Below, piece after piece: positions 7,715 through 16,493 of a stretch of 64,000 bases of DNA. Below the pieces are notes generated by a model. The model had not been told where the DNA came from and made no database searches. It worked only from the letters and a program-made list of their open reading frames with translations. Position numbers and translations under genes: made by a program. The first letter of the stretch is position 1. Every line of letters begins with the position of its first letter. The DNA is from Cyanobacteria bacterium SZAS-4 (GTDB lineage: Bacteria > Cyanobacteriota > Vampirovibrionia > Obscuribacterales > Obscuribacteraceae): NCBI GenBank assembly GCA_018266255.1, contig JAFEAT010000023.1, positions 35,814 to 99,813 on the forward strand, given 5' to 3'.

Positions 7715-8113
7715 ATGACCAGCGTTATTCAGTACTACGGCACCGGCAGAAGAAAGACAGCGACAGCGCGTGTTCGCCTTGTTCCAGGTACCGGTCAAGT
7801 GTCGATCAACCGCCGCACCATGGAAGACTACGTAGGTGGTAGACATGGTTTGAGCAAAGAGATCTTTGCACCATTCCAAGCTGCTGATGCAATGGGACGT
7901 TTCGATGTTCTCGTGTCTGTGATGGGTGGTGGCATCTGCGGTCAAATTGGTGCCATCCGTCATGGTATCGCTAGAGCTTTAGCGGAAGCAGCTCCGCAAA
8001 ACCGTCCTGTATTGCGGACAGATGGTCTTCTGACCAGAGACGCTCGCGTCAAAGAACGCAAAAAATACGGACGCAAACGCGCTCGCAAACGTTTTCAATT
8101 CTCGAAACGCTAG
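7715..8113 (+). CDS. rpsI: 30S ribosomal protein S9
   Basis: S9 of the small-subunit head; its C-terminal tail reaches P-site tRNA. 132 aa with YGTGRRKTATARVRL near the start, GGGICGQIGAIRHGIARAL in the middle and the basic tail DARVKERKKYGRKRARKRFQFSKR, including the conserved final KR. Preceded by AAGAGGAAG as ribosome binding site. Pairs with rplM, as in nearly all bacteria. Confidence 0.97.
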   Translation: MTSVIQYYGTGRRKTATARVRLVPGTGQVSINRRTMEDYVGGRHGLSKEIFAPFQAADAMGRFDVLVSVMGGGICGQIGAIRHGIARALAEAAPQNRPVLRTDGLLTRDARVKERKKYGRKRARKRFQFSKR

Positions 8114-8125
8114 AAAGATTTTGTG

Positions 8126-8145
8126 GGTCCGGCTTATGCTGGACC
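8126..8145 (+). terminator. Possible terminator-like hairpin after rpsI
   Basis: GGTCCGGC-TTAT-GCTGGACC forms an 8-bp stem with one G-T pair, 12 nt after the rpsI stop. No T-run follows, so termination would be weak; it could instead be a 3' end or processing hairpin. It lies just upstream of the next start codon. Confidence 0.4.
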
Positions 8146-8153
8146 TGCGCTTT

Positions 8154-8870
8154 ATGAGGCCACTCCCACCAAAGAATACGAAGTCGATCGAGCGCTCCGC
8201 CGCGAGTGCTTGTTCTGTTGCGCCTGTGCATGTCGAACCGCCTGTATACGAGGGCGAGCATGTTGATGAGCGCGAGTTGGATGATAAATCTGTGCAGCAG
8301 TGGATGCGCGATAAACGCATCGCTGAAGACACCAATCCCACTTCATGGAAGCTTTGTTTGCTCGGCACTATTTCTCTGGCGCTGGCGATTGTAACCGCAT
8401 TTGGTGCCCGGTCTGCAGCAGCAGAATTTCTTCTGCGCACAGCCGATTCGATTTTGCCTTTCCACGTCAATAGACGTTCTCCGGCGGCGGCTAGCAACGT
8501 GCACGCGCAAGCACGCAAGACTGCGATGTCTGGTGATCTGGAGCGAGCTGTCAGTATGTACCGAAAAGCCGTGCTTGAATGTGATGAAAGAAATCCAGCT
8601 CGCCCCGAGTTGCTCAACGATTTGGGCGTCGCTCTCACCGCATCAGGAAACAATGCTGAGGCAGCGCGTTATCTCAAAGAAGCGATTCAGTTGAATCCTT
8701 CTTTGATCGCAGCCTATAACAATCTGGCTATCAGTCAAATGCTTTCGGGTGACAAGGCAAGTGCGGAAGCAACTCTTGAAGAAGCTGTGCGGATACAGCC
8801 TCAAAACGAATATGCCGCATTGAAGTTGCGACGCATGTGGGCATGCTCCGAACAGCCGCCGCCGCAATAG
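8154..8870 (+). CDS. Membrane-anchored TPR protein
   Basis: 238 aa with a charged N-terminal part, one hydrophobic segment (roughly KLCLLGTISLALAIVTAFGA, about residues 70-90) and then two to three tetratricopeptide repeats containing the usual small/aromatic pattern (LLNDLGVALTASGN, AYNNLAISQMLSGD). It is probably a single-pass inner-membrane protein whose TPR domain binds a partner protein. ATG at 8154 was chosen; ATG at 8136 and TTG at 8121 lie within the upstream hairpin. It follows rpsI by 40 nt and may be read through from it. Specific function not recognised. Confidence 0.75.
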   Translation: MRPLPPKNTKSIERSAASACSVAPVHVEPPVYEGEHVDERELDDKSVQQWMRDKRIAEDTNPTSWKLCLLGTISLALAIVTAFGARSAAAEFLLRTADSILPFHVNRRSPAAASNVHAQARKTAMSGDLERAVSMYRKAVLECDERNPARPELLNDLGVALTASGNNAEAARYLKEAIQLNPSLIAAYNNLAISQMLSGDKASAEATLEEAVRIQPQNEYAALKLRRMWACSEQPPPQ

Positions 8871-8898
8871 CTGTGACCTGGGTCTATTTCAGAGCGCC

Positions 8899-9321
8899 TT
8901 ACTGATTTTGCAGTTGCTTGTTCGGCTTGAACTCAACAACGTTGGACTTGTCTGCCACTGGCTGCGGTTCTTCGTTAGTGACTGACGATTGACGTGCTGC
9001 TTCGTTGCTGTCCACAATTTCTTGCGGCGACTCTAAAGGATGCTCCGGCTGCTCGCCTTCAATGATTTCTGCATCAGTGCCGTGCTTCAAAATTCCGCGA
9101 GCACGATGCTTGTTTTGGAAGCGAATGAAAGCGACCATCGAGGCGATGATGATGAACGTTGCAAGACCGGCAAAGGCCCATCCGAGGGGCTCATGGTTGT
9201 ATATCAGGAATGTTCCCGCCGCCATAATCACGCACGCCAGAAACAGGCACAGAGGGATTAGAAGGGACTTAACAGATTGGATGAATTCAGCCTTCTCAGC
9301 TGCTTCAATTTCGCTATTCAT
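8899..9321 (-). CDS. Small membrane protein, two TM segments, function unknown
   Basis: 140 aa. A short N-terminal amphipathic part is followed by two hydrophobic segments (about residues 20-41 and 47-66), then a hydrophilic, acidic C-terminal half rich in Glu, Pro and Asn ending in VVEFKPNKQLQNQ. Both ends are likely cytoplasmic. No family recognised. It is convergent with the preceding TPR gene and divergent from the zinc-ribbon gene; a GGTAAA-T-TTTACC palindrome lies just upstream. Confidence 0.6.
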   Translation of the reverse strand: MNSEIEAAEKAEFIQSVKSLLIPLCLFLACVIMAAGTFLIYNHEPLGWAFAGLATFIIIASMVAFIRFQNKHRARGILKHGTDAEIIEGEQPEHPLESPQEIVDSNEAARQSSVTNEEPQPVADKSNVVEFKPNKQLQNQ

Positions 9322-9346
9322 GACGTTTACGACCGTGGTTGCGCGA

Positions 9347-9359
9347 GGTAAATTTTACC
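9347..9359. promoter_or_regulatory. Palindrome in a divergent promoter region
   Basis: Perfect palindrome GGTAAA-T-TTTACC in the 126-nt region between the divergent genes at 8899-9321 and 9448-10581. Position and symmetry fit a repressor operator; no regulator is identified. Confidence 0.3.
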
Positions 9360-9447
9360 ACCCGTGCTGAGGCATTTCTTAGAAGCTGCTGCAGACCAGC
9401 AATTTCTTTGCAAAGTGCTAAACTGGCAGGTGGGTTAATACGCGGAG

Positions 9448-10581
9448 ATGCGCCTTGGGTGCGGATTACAAAGGATATCGTTCGCATTGACGGCTGAAAT
9501 ATCAAACATATTCAAAACGATACTTCCTCTTTGTCCGAGTTGTCGGGCTGAGATTTCAGACGACGATAGTTTTTGTCAGGAGTGCGGTTCAGCTCTTAGT
9601 TTGCCAGGTGCCGCGGAGGTTCCTCAACCTGCTCAACTGAAAATGGCACGACTGCATCCGAGCCTGGCTAAGCCTGTCGTCACGCTACCTCTACTTGCAC
9701 TAGCAATAATGAGTTTTGTTCTGATCATGTTTTTTCTGGTCGGATTTGAAAAGTCATACAGCGGATTTTCGAATCATTATGTGATCGAACAAGCCACGCA
9801 AGCTTATAAAGAAAACCGTTACGACGAGGCTGCGACGATTCTGGAGCGTTTTGCCGTCGGTCATAAATTGGACGAACAGCAACGTGCTTTACTCTCAGAT
9901 GTCTACCTGGCGCGCGCTGAGCAGCGAGTCGGTCGTGCTGATTACGTTGGTGCCATGTCTGATTTGGACAAAATTCCGCCGCAGTATTCGAAGTATATTT
10001 TGGTTACCGGCAGAAGAAATGAACTGACAGAATTGATCAAAGTGCAGCAGGCACAAACTCAAGCGCAGGCATTTGCGCCGACGAAAGGGCATTCGAAACA
10101 GGAGCGAAACAAGACGGTAGCACCGGCACAATCAACCGTTTCGGCTTCGGCGAATTCACCTTTGTCGTCGGCCCATCAAGCACCATCGGCGATATCAGTT
10201 GCGGACCTATCCGCTCCTCGCGCATCAACTCGTTTAGAATCACCAGTGGTTCGTTTAGAGTCACCGACAACACATTCTGCAGCACGAGCCGAGTCTCGAG
10301 TGCCGAATTCAGATGCTTCAGGAGTGCGGTCAGAATCGACAGGTGCACCTTCTGACTCGGCTCGTGCCGAATCCCAGCCGACTTCCTCCCCTGCTCCCTC
10401 TGATTTACCGGCGCAGAAAGGGCTCTTGAAAGCCAAAGCCGCTAAAATTACCGAAAGCGACCAAGTTCGCTACAATGAGCTGCTGGCTGGTTACTTTAGT
10501 CAGGAGCACAAGCAGACATCTGGCACAAATGAGCCACCGTCTTTGAAGGAATGGATTGACATCGGCCGTCCAAAGTTTTGA
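9448..10581 (+). CDS. Zinc-ribbon, membrane-anchored TPR-like protein
   Basis: 377 aa. A C-x2-C ... C-x2-C zinc ribbon (CPSC about residue 29, CQEC about 43) is followed by one transmembrane segment (about residues 75-98) and a TPR-like helical region (about 110-195) with an AYKENRYDEAATILERFA repeat. A long low-complexity part (about 205-325) carries irregular repeats of RLESP/RAESR type. A short conserved-looking end follows (YNELLAGYFSQEHK). The first 20 or so residues are uncertain because no clear ribosome binding site precedes the ATG; a TTG at 9487 is an alternative. One base separates its stop from the next gene's ATG, so the two are co-translated. Confidence 0.72.
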   Translation: MRLGCGLQRISFALTAEISNIFKTILPLCPSCRAEISDDDSFCQECGSALSLPGAAEVPQPAQLKMARLHPSLAKPVVTLPLLALAIMSFVLIMFFLVGFEKSYSGFSNHYVIEQATQAYKENRYDEAATILERFAVGHKLDEQQRALLSDVYLARAEQRVGRADYVGAMSDLDKIPPQYSKYILVTGRRNELTELIKVQQAQTQAQAFAPTKGHSKQERNKTVAPAQSTVSASANSPLSSAHQAPSAISVADLSAPRASTRLESPVVRLESPTTHSAARAESRVPNSDASGVRSESTGAPSDSARAESQPTSSPAPSDLPAQKGLLKAKAAKITESDQVRYNELLAGYFSQEHKQTSGTNEPPSLKEWIDIGRPKF

Positions 10582-10582
10582 A

Positions 10583-11983
10583 ATGACTGAGCCCAATTTA
10601 AATGCCAACTCCACAACCGGTGCAAGCGTGCCGGGTCAACTGCCTTTGCGCATTCCTGAGGGCATTCGCTACAACTGTCAAGGTTGTGGGCGGTGCTGCA
10701 CCGGCTATGCGGTCGGTTTGACTGAAGATGATTACCAGCGCATCAAAGATGTCGATTGGGGTGCACGTTATCCCCAATTAGCCGGCAAAGAGCTTTACAC
10801 TCACAGCGAGAAAGAGTACGCCGCAGGACTCTCACTTTATCCTCACCACACCAAGACTAACGAACACGGTGAATGCAGCTTTTTGATCGACAATCTTTGC
10901 TCGATACATTCGTCGCTGGGTGAGTCAGAAAAACCTGGCATGTGTAAGCTCTTTCCTTACACGTTTGTACCGACGCCTTCAGGAATTTACGTTGGCGTAG
11001 CGATGAACAGCATGGCTGCCGTTAGAAACATCGGACAGTTGCTTACCGATCAGCGCGAGCAGTTAGAGCACACCTGGCATATTGCGGTGCAGCAGGAAAA
11101 GTCGCACGGACGCGCTTCCCAGCAAGTCGCATCATTAGCTGATTCCTTGACTGTAGAATCACTCTCGAACGTTCAGTATGATGTAAGTTTAGTTTCCGGT
11201 GCGCCGCTTACATGGGAGCAATATTTGTTGATTGAAGCGCGCATATTGCGGGCCATTCAGTCTGACGAATTTCCCAACATATTCCATGTCTTTCTCGCGA
11301 TCAGCGACATCCTGGCTGAGTCACTCAAACTCAAAGTTTCCAATCAAGATCTGGCTGCGATTTCGCAGTTCAAACCCTCCATAGATCGCTGGTTCGAAGA
11401 GGTTCCTGGCGTTTTTGAGAATCTTGTTTTTAACCTTATTGCTTTCCGCAATAACGAGTGGACGACTCTGCGGAAACAGTATGCGGCCGAGTGGGCCACG
11501 TCGACAAAGAGTCCACTGACTCAGCCACCCGTGATTAAAGCTGCACTGCGGACGGTGCTACAGGGAAAAATGTTTATTCCCGAACTGGGCATCATCAGCC
11601 TGGATAAAGCGCGCAACTATAAGACCGATGCATTCGAACCAGAGGTAGACGGATTTATCCGGCGCTACCTCTATCACAAAATATTCTCTAAGACTTTCTG
11701 TGGACCGGCCATGAGTGGACTTTCGATGATTGCCGGCTTTAACAATCTCGCCGCCAACTTCTTGTCTGGAATAACTTATGCCAAAGCGTATGCGCTTTGC
11801 CGTGGCGAGAAGCAGATCCGGTTGGCAAATTTGTACGAAGCTTATTTCTTGATGGACAAAGAGATGGCATCTCTAACACAACTGCCCCGTGAAAAGGCTC
11901 AGTTTTACGACAACGGCTTTTCGTCGGCGCGATTGTTCTGCAGGCTCTTTGGCCAAATCTCTGCCAGTGTTGGCGATCGATAG
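10583..11983 (+). CDS. YkgJ-type CxxCxxCC cysteine-cluster protein
   Basis: 466 aa. Near the N-terminus lies the motif NCQGCGRCC followed by CSFLIDNLCSIH and CKLFPY. This is the pattern of the putative zinc/iron-chelating CxxCxxCC family (YkgJ, related to FliB-type lysine methylases). The following 330 residues are mostly helical and not recognised. Start ATG at 10583, one base after the previous stop; a TTG at 10556 inside the previous gene was rejected. Likely in an operon with the zinc-ribbon TPR gene before it and the TMTC-like gene 26 nt downstream. Actual substrate unknown. Confidence 0.75.
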   Translation: MTEPNLNANSTTGASVPGQLPLRIPEGIRYNCQGCGRCCTGYAVGLTEDDYQRIKDVDWGARYPQLAGKELYTHSEKEYAAGLSLYPHHTKTNEHGECSFLIDNLCSIHSSLGESEKPGMCKLFPYTFVPTPSGIYVGVAMNSMAAVRNIGQLLTDQREQLEHTWHIAVQQEKSHGRASQQVASLADSLTVESLSNVQYDVSLVSGAPLTWEQYLLIEARILRAIQSDEFPNIFHVFLAISDILAESLKLKVSNQDLAAISQFKPSIDRWFEEVPGVFENLVFNLIAFRNNEWTTLRKQYAAEWATSTKSPLTQPPVIKAALRTVLQGKMFIPELGIISLDKARNYKTDAFEPEVDGFIRRYLYHKIFSKTFCGPAMSGLSMIAGFNNLAANFLSGITYAKAYALCRGEKQIRLANLYEAYFLMDKEMASLTQLPREKAQFYDNGFSSARLFCRLFGQISASVGDR

Positions 11984-12009
11984 CATCCTGAAAGGAGCAT
12001 AGAGAAGCA

Positions 12010-14244
12010 ATGGCAAAAGCGAAAAAGTTGGGTCACGTGCCAAAAAAGGCTGCACCAGCTGCATCTGTGTCTGCGCCACGGAAACCAAAGAATGTAATTC
12101 TGCTCGCTAGTACTTTCGTCTTGCTCACATTGATTCTCTTGACTTACGCCTATTCAATGACATCGGAATACGTTTTCAACGATACGCTCAATTATTCCTT
12201 GGTGAATGCACTCAAGGAAAGATCAACATTCTGGACGAATCTGGTTGTGCATGGTTTTGCTGCACCTCTGTCTGAACCCTGGGTGAGAGCCACTTACGCC
12301 TGGGATGTGAGCAGTTTTGGATTTGCTCCTGGATGGTCGCACGCAGTCAATATTTGTCTGCACGTATTGAGCTGTATTTACTTATACCTGTTCACGTTTC
12401 AACTGGCGTGGAAATTGAGCACCGAGGGTGATTCAAAGATTGACCCGTATTATTTCTCCATCGCATCGACAGCGATCTGGGCGCTCCATCCTCTGGCAAC
12501 AGGCTCTGTTGCTTATGTTTCGGGGCGTGAGGGAGTCTTGGGTGCGGTGAACTATTTCCTGGCACTCAATTTTTTCCTTTTCGGTTTTTACTCGCAGAGA
12601 ATTGGTCGCGCTATGGCTGCGTATGCGATTTTTTTTCTCTTTGCCGCGATTGGCATTATTTCAAACCCTCAGTGTTTGACTCTGCCATTCTTTGCGGCTG
12701 GACTCATTTTACTTCTCAAGACAAACGACTACTCAATGAAGGAATGGCTTGGTGAGCGCGCCGCTGAGGTGATCGCCTTGCTGTTTGTTGGTATATGCGC
12801 TTGTTACCTTTTAAAAGCTGGTGCGACACCAGGATTAGATAGCGGTTTTGGTTTGACTCAATTGGGACCAAGTATTTATTGGCCGACTCAATACAAAATG
12901 ATTCTTATGTACTACTTGCGTTGCGCGCTATTGCCTTTTGGCTTGAGCGTCTATCCGCCCTATGTTGCCACTGCCGGGTTTGCTGACCCTGGCACTATAG
13001 GTGGTGTTGTCAGCGTAATTGCAATTGTCGCGGCGGGGTTCATTCAGAAGCAACCGCTAATCCGTATCGGCGTTTTGTTGTTCGTCTTAACACTCTTCCC
13101 CTGGTTGATTCTTCCACAAGGTGAAATATCTGCCGACTCGCGTTTTTACCTGCCTCTGGCGGGTTTATGCATGGTTGCCGGAGTTGGATTGGCGCATCTG
13201 GCGGTGAAGGATTTTCGTAAAACTGCCGTTGGATTTGGGGTGCTTTTGCTGGCGCTGATTTCACTGACTGTATGGCGTGAAGCTGAGTGGTCGACAAATA
13301 AACGTTTGTGGCGCGCCGAAACGAAGAGAAATCCAGCAAGCGCGCGGGCTCATGCCTACCGTGCTGCTGATTCGCTGGACCGTAACAAACCTACCGATTG
13401 CAAAGCCGAGCTAACTAAGGCGCTAGCGCTCAACAACGATGATTTTATAGCGCACATCATCAACGGCTATTACTTCTACCGACTGAAAGATTTCAAGCAA
13501 GCAAGTGCCGAATTACAGTCTGCGTTAGCGTTAGGCACGAGGTACAAGGTGAGCGAAGCTGAGCTAGCACCTTATCGCGCGCAGTTAGCCAGGGCATTGG
13601 CACTTAATGGTGACCTTCCTGGTGCTTATGCGCAGTCGACTCTGGCCAGTAAGCACATAACTACGGATTCATTTTTGTACCTGCTAAATGGTAAGGCTCT
13701 GCTCGATCAGCACCAGGAACTGAGAGCTCTCAAAGTGCTCGAAGATGGAGTCAAGCTAGACCCTACCAATGCAGATTTTTTGATTCCGATCGCTCAAGCG
13801 GCGCTAGATTGTGGAGTGCCGCAAGTGCGCCAACACGCCTATGCCGCCTCTGCTAAAGCAATGCAAGTGAGACCCGGTCTGACCACAAGCAAACTCTACA
13901 TTCGTGCTTGCCTGGAGATGGGCAGACCACAAGAAGCCCTTCCACGTTTAGAGTTGCTCAGAAAAACTGATCCGAAGGATGCCGAGATTGTCTGGCTGGC
14001 CTATGCATACGCTAAGCACGCAGGCAAAGCGGACGAGGCAGAGAAGCTGCGCAAACAGGCTCTGGCAATGGAACCTGGCATCGACAAACGGGTTAAGCTG
14101 CATTTGCGAGGCGACCAAGCCCCTGTTCCTGGACCGGGTGGGGGGCAAACTGCGGTGCCCGAAGGCGCTGCTTCGCTTAGCGCACCGGCCGTAGTGCCAC
14201 AAGCAGCCACTACTCAGGATAAGGCATCAGGTGCTGCACACTAA
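12010..14244 (+). CDS. TMTC-like polytopic membrane protein with C-terminal TPRs
   Basis: 744 aa. About eleven hydrophobic segments fill residues 27-420. The first external loop has FNDTLNYSLVNAL, and a later segment reads WALHPLATGSVAYVSGREGVLG; both resemble the ALHPxxxESVAWxxxRxD pattern of TMTC/O-mannosyltransferase-like GT-C proteins. The last 300 residues are TPR-type helices, then a Pro/Ala-rich tail. This suggests a lipid-sugar-dependent glycosyltransferase of protein or polymer, by family resemblance only. AAGGAG lies 12 nt upstream of the ATG. Its TAA overlaps the stop codon of the convergent kinase gene. Confidence 0.72.
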   Translation: MAKAKKLGHVPKKAAPAASVSAPRKPKNVILLASTFVLLTLILLTYAYSMTSEYVFNDTLNYSLVNALKERSTFWTNLVVHGFAAPLSEPWVRATYAWDVSSFGFAPGWSHAVNICLHVLSCIYLYLFTFQLAWKLSTEGDSKIDPYYFSIASTAIWALHPLATGSVAYVSGREGVLGAVNYFLALNFFLFGFYSQRIGRAMAAYAIFFLFAAIGIISNPQCLTLPFFAAGLILLLKTNDYSMKEWLGERAAEVIALLFVGICACYLLKAGATPGLDSGFGLTQLGPSIYWPTQYKMILMYYLRCALLPFGLSVYPPYVATAGFADPGTIGGVVSVIAIVAAGFIQKQPLIRIGVLLFVLTLFPWLILPQGEISADSRFYLPLAGLCMVAGVGLAHLAVKDFRKTAVGFGVLLLALISLTVWREAEWSTNKRLWRAETKRNPASARAHAYRAADSLDRNKPTDCKAELTKALALNNDDFIAHIINGYYFYRLKDFKQASAELQSALALGTRYKVSEAELAPYRAQLARALALNGDLPGAYAQSTLASKHITTDSFLYLLNGKALLDQHQELRALKVLEDGVKLDPTNADFLIPIAQAALDCGVPQVRQHAYAASAKAMQVRPGLTTSKLYIRACLEMGRPQEALPRLELLRKTDPKDAEIVWLAYAYAKHAGKADEAEKLRKQALAMEPGIDKRVKLHLRGDQAPVPGPGGGQTAVPEGAASLSAPAVVPQAATTQDKASGAAH

Positions 14245-16424
14245 TTGCCAGTTGCTTCGGGAGCAAAAGAAATTCGTCTGTCCGAATAACCCGATGCCTG
14301 AAAGTTTTTAATCGACAGCGGCGAAAGCTCTATGTGTTCTAGCCATGGCATTTTAGAGAGAGTCTGAAATTGATCTACCGGCACAGCGATGTTTCGAAGG
14401 TAGAGGAATTTTAGCTGTCTTAGTTGGCCAATCGAATCGAGAAGGCTCGGGCTTATCGCTACGCTTTCGAGCAGCAGTGAATGAAGGTTGTTGCAAGTTT
14501 TAAGCGACCGTAAGCTTGACGGCGAAATATCTGTGTGAATCAAATTCAGGTGATTGAGATTGGTTGAATGAGATAGTTTCGCGACAATGTCTTCACTTTG
14601 CGTGCTGATTAAAGACACAGTGTGCATGCGTGTCCAGAATGGTTGGGCCGCCAGTAATTTAAAATCAACATGTGGACTATCAATCGAGATCCTGGAAAGA
14701 TTTTTCAATTTCCCCAGCTTCTCTACGCTTTCTGTCGAAATCGGTAATCCAGTTATCGCGACTTTCTCCAAGTTTTTCCAGCTACTGACGATTGACAGAA
14801 TGTTCTGCAAGCCCTGCTCTTGCACCTTTCGGTCTTCCAATATGTTGGAGCTAATTCCTAACTGGGTGAATTCGGTCGGACCGATCTTTGCGATTATGTT
14901 TGTCAGGTGGAAAATTTCTGGGCATCTTCTGCCACTGATATGCAGCATCAGGGGCACATCGTCTGGCACAAAAACAACGCCTCTGGCTTCCCACTCGTTG
15001 TCCTGTCTTGGCTGCTCTTTATCTCTCGAAGCCGCAGACTGCTTGCCGCTAGAGACGTTACTGATGGAAGATTGAGAATCACGAGAGGAAATCGTTCCCA
15101 TTGCACGTTCTGGGAAGACGAATCGACGTAATTTTTTTCCATCTTTTACAACTTTTTGAGACTTGATTTGATCGCAATTGTCAAAAAGCAGTTTGGTTGC
15201 TTCCGGATGCGTGTCGTGGATTTCCTTCCCGGCAGTTTGAAAGAACTCGATGTCGCCGAGATTCTCTTTCTCGCTTACTTTGCGATCATCTTCTAGTTTA
15301 ATCGGATCTGCTTTACTGACCTGTCCGACCACTTTGTTCCAGTTCGTGTAAGCTGGAATAGCAACTGTGAGTGTGATACCCGCAGTCAGCAGAATGGTTG
15401 CGAGAATAAGAAAGATAAGCTTCTCTTCGGACATTGTCACCATCTTGGACGGTTTAACAACGGCGCTGGATACTTTTGGTTTTGCGATTCTCTTATTCGC
15501 AAGCACCGCATTCAGGTCGTCTGCGACCTGAGATATCTTTTGATAACGCTCATCAGGGGACTTGTGCAACATTTTTTTGACTATCTCTTCCAGTGCCGGT
15601 GGGAAGGACTTTCCGAGCGAAGCCTGTTTCAAAAGCGGCGCTGATTCTGTCTGATGGAGCATCATCGTCCGTAATGCATTTGCCCCCATATGTGGTGGCG
15701 TCCCCGTGAGTGCTTCGAATAGAACACAGCCGAGTGAGTAAATATCCGAGCGGTGATCGACAGGAGAGCCTGAGCATTGCTCTGGACTCATGTAGAGCGG
15801 GCTGCCAAAAACTTCGCCAGTACGCGTTAACTGCTGCATCTCGCCACCTTCCTCAGAGGCCAGTTTGGCGATGCCGAAATCGAGAATTTTTACACTTCCT
15901 TCGCTACCAGGTTTGGTTGCTGCGACCAGTATGATGTTGCTCGGTTTGATATCACGGTGCACGATCCCTTGTTCGTGGGCATAAGCTAAACCAGCGCAAA
16001 TTTGTTCGAAGAGTGGCGCAGCCTCTTGCAGCGACAGTTCTCTTTTCTGGCGAATGTGGTCGGCGAGAGTAGTGCCCTCGATTTTGTCCATGACCAGATA
16101 AGGTTGGTTCGAATCCAGTAGTCCGAAGTCGTGCACTTTAACCAGGTTTGGATGACTGAGTGAATTTGCGGCTTTTGCTTCAAACTGAAATCGGCGCATC
16201 TGAACATCATCAAAGACTCGATTGATGTCTAAGACTTTCATTGCGAAGTCAGTGTCTAAGAACACCTGACTGACCCAGTAAACCTTGCCCATGCCGCCAC
16301 TACCAAGCAGGGAGATTATTTTATATTTCCCGCCCAGCATGTGTCCGGCCGCGAAAGAATTTTCTTCGCAGATCTGAATTTGTTCGGCTTCTTCGGACTC
16401 GATCGGATTTCTATGGTCCTGCAT
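14241..16424 (-). CDS. Ser/Thr protein kinase with TM segment and leucine-rich repeats
   Basis: 727 aa from the ATG at 16424. A Hanks-type kinase domain occupies about residues 34-330: glycine loop GSGGMG (41-46), K63, HRDIKPSN (156-163), DFG (182-184) and YMSPEQ (211-216), so it should be catalytically active. A single transmembrane helix lies near 345-367, followed by a linker and, from about 545 to 715, leucine-rich repeats (LNHLNLIHTDISPSSLRSL, LKFLYLRNIAVP). The topology implies a cytoplasmic kinase and an external LRR sensor. A GTG at 16451 is an alternative start. The gene is convergent with the TMTC-like gene; their stop codons overlap. Confidence 0.9.
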   Translation of the reverse strand: MQDHRNPIESEEAEQIQICEENSFAAGHMLGGKYKIISLLGSGGMGKVYWVSQVFLDTDFAMKVLDINRVFDDVQMRRFQFEAKAANSLSHPNLVKVHDFGLLDSNQPYLVMDKIEGTTLADHIRQKRELSLQEAAPLFEQICAGLAYAHEQGIVHRDIKPSNIILVAATKPGSEGSVKILDFGIAKLASEEGGEMQQLTRTGEVFGSPLYMSPEQCSGSPVDHRSDIYSLGCVLFEALTGTPPHMGANALRTMMLHQTESAPLLKQASLGKSFPPALEEIVKKMLHKSPDERYQKISQVADDLNAVLANKRIAKPKVSSAVVKPSKMVTMSEEKLIFLILATILLTAGITLTVAIPAYTNWNKVVGQVSKADPIKLEDDRKVSEKENLGDIEFFQTAGKEIHDTHPEATKLLFDNCDQIKSQKVVKDGKKLRRFVFPERAMGTISSRDSQSSISNVSSGKQSAASRDKEQPRQDNEWEARGVVFVPDDVPLMLHISGRRCPEIFHLTNIIAKIGPTEFTQLGISSNILEDRKVQEQGLQNILSIVSSWKNLEKVAITGLPISTESVEKLGKLKNLSRISIDSPHVDFKLLAAQPFWTRMHTVSLISTQSEDIVAKLSHSTNLNHLNLIHTDISPSSLRSLKTCNNLHSLLLESVAISPSLLDSIGQLRQLKFLYLRNIAVPVDQFQTLSKMPWLEHIELSPLSIKNFQASGYSDRRISFAPEATGN

Positions 16425-16493
16425 ACGAGCAATGTACCCACTCAGGGGCACCGAACCGTCAGTTTGGCGCCGATAGGGGGACTGGCAGGCTTG

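Noticed and set aside
7979..8653. 224-codon minus frame opposite rpsI and the TPR gene
   Set aside because: Antisense shadow of two supported genes; basic, Ser/Arg-rich composition with no conserved motif.
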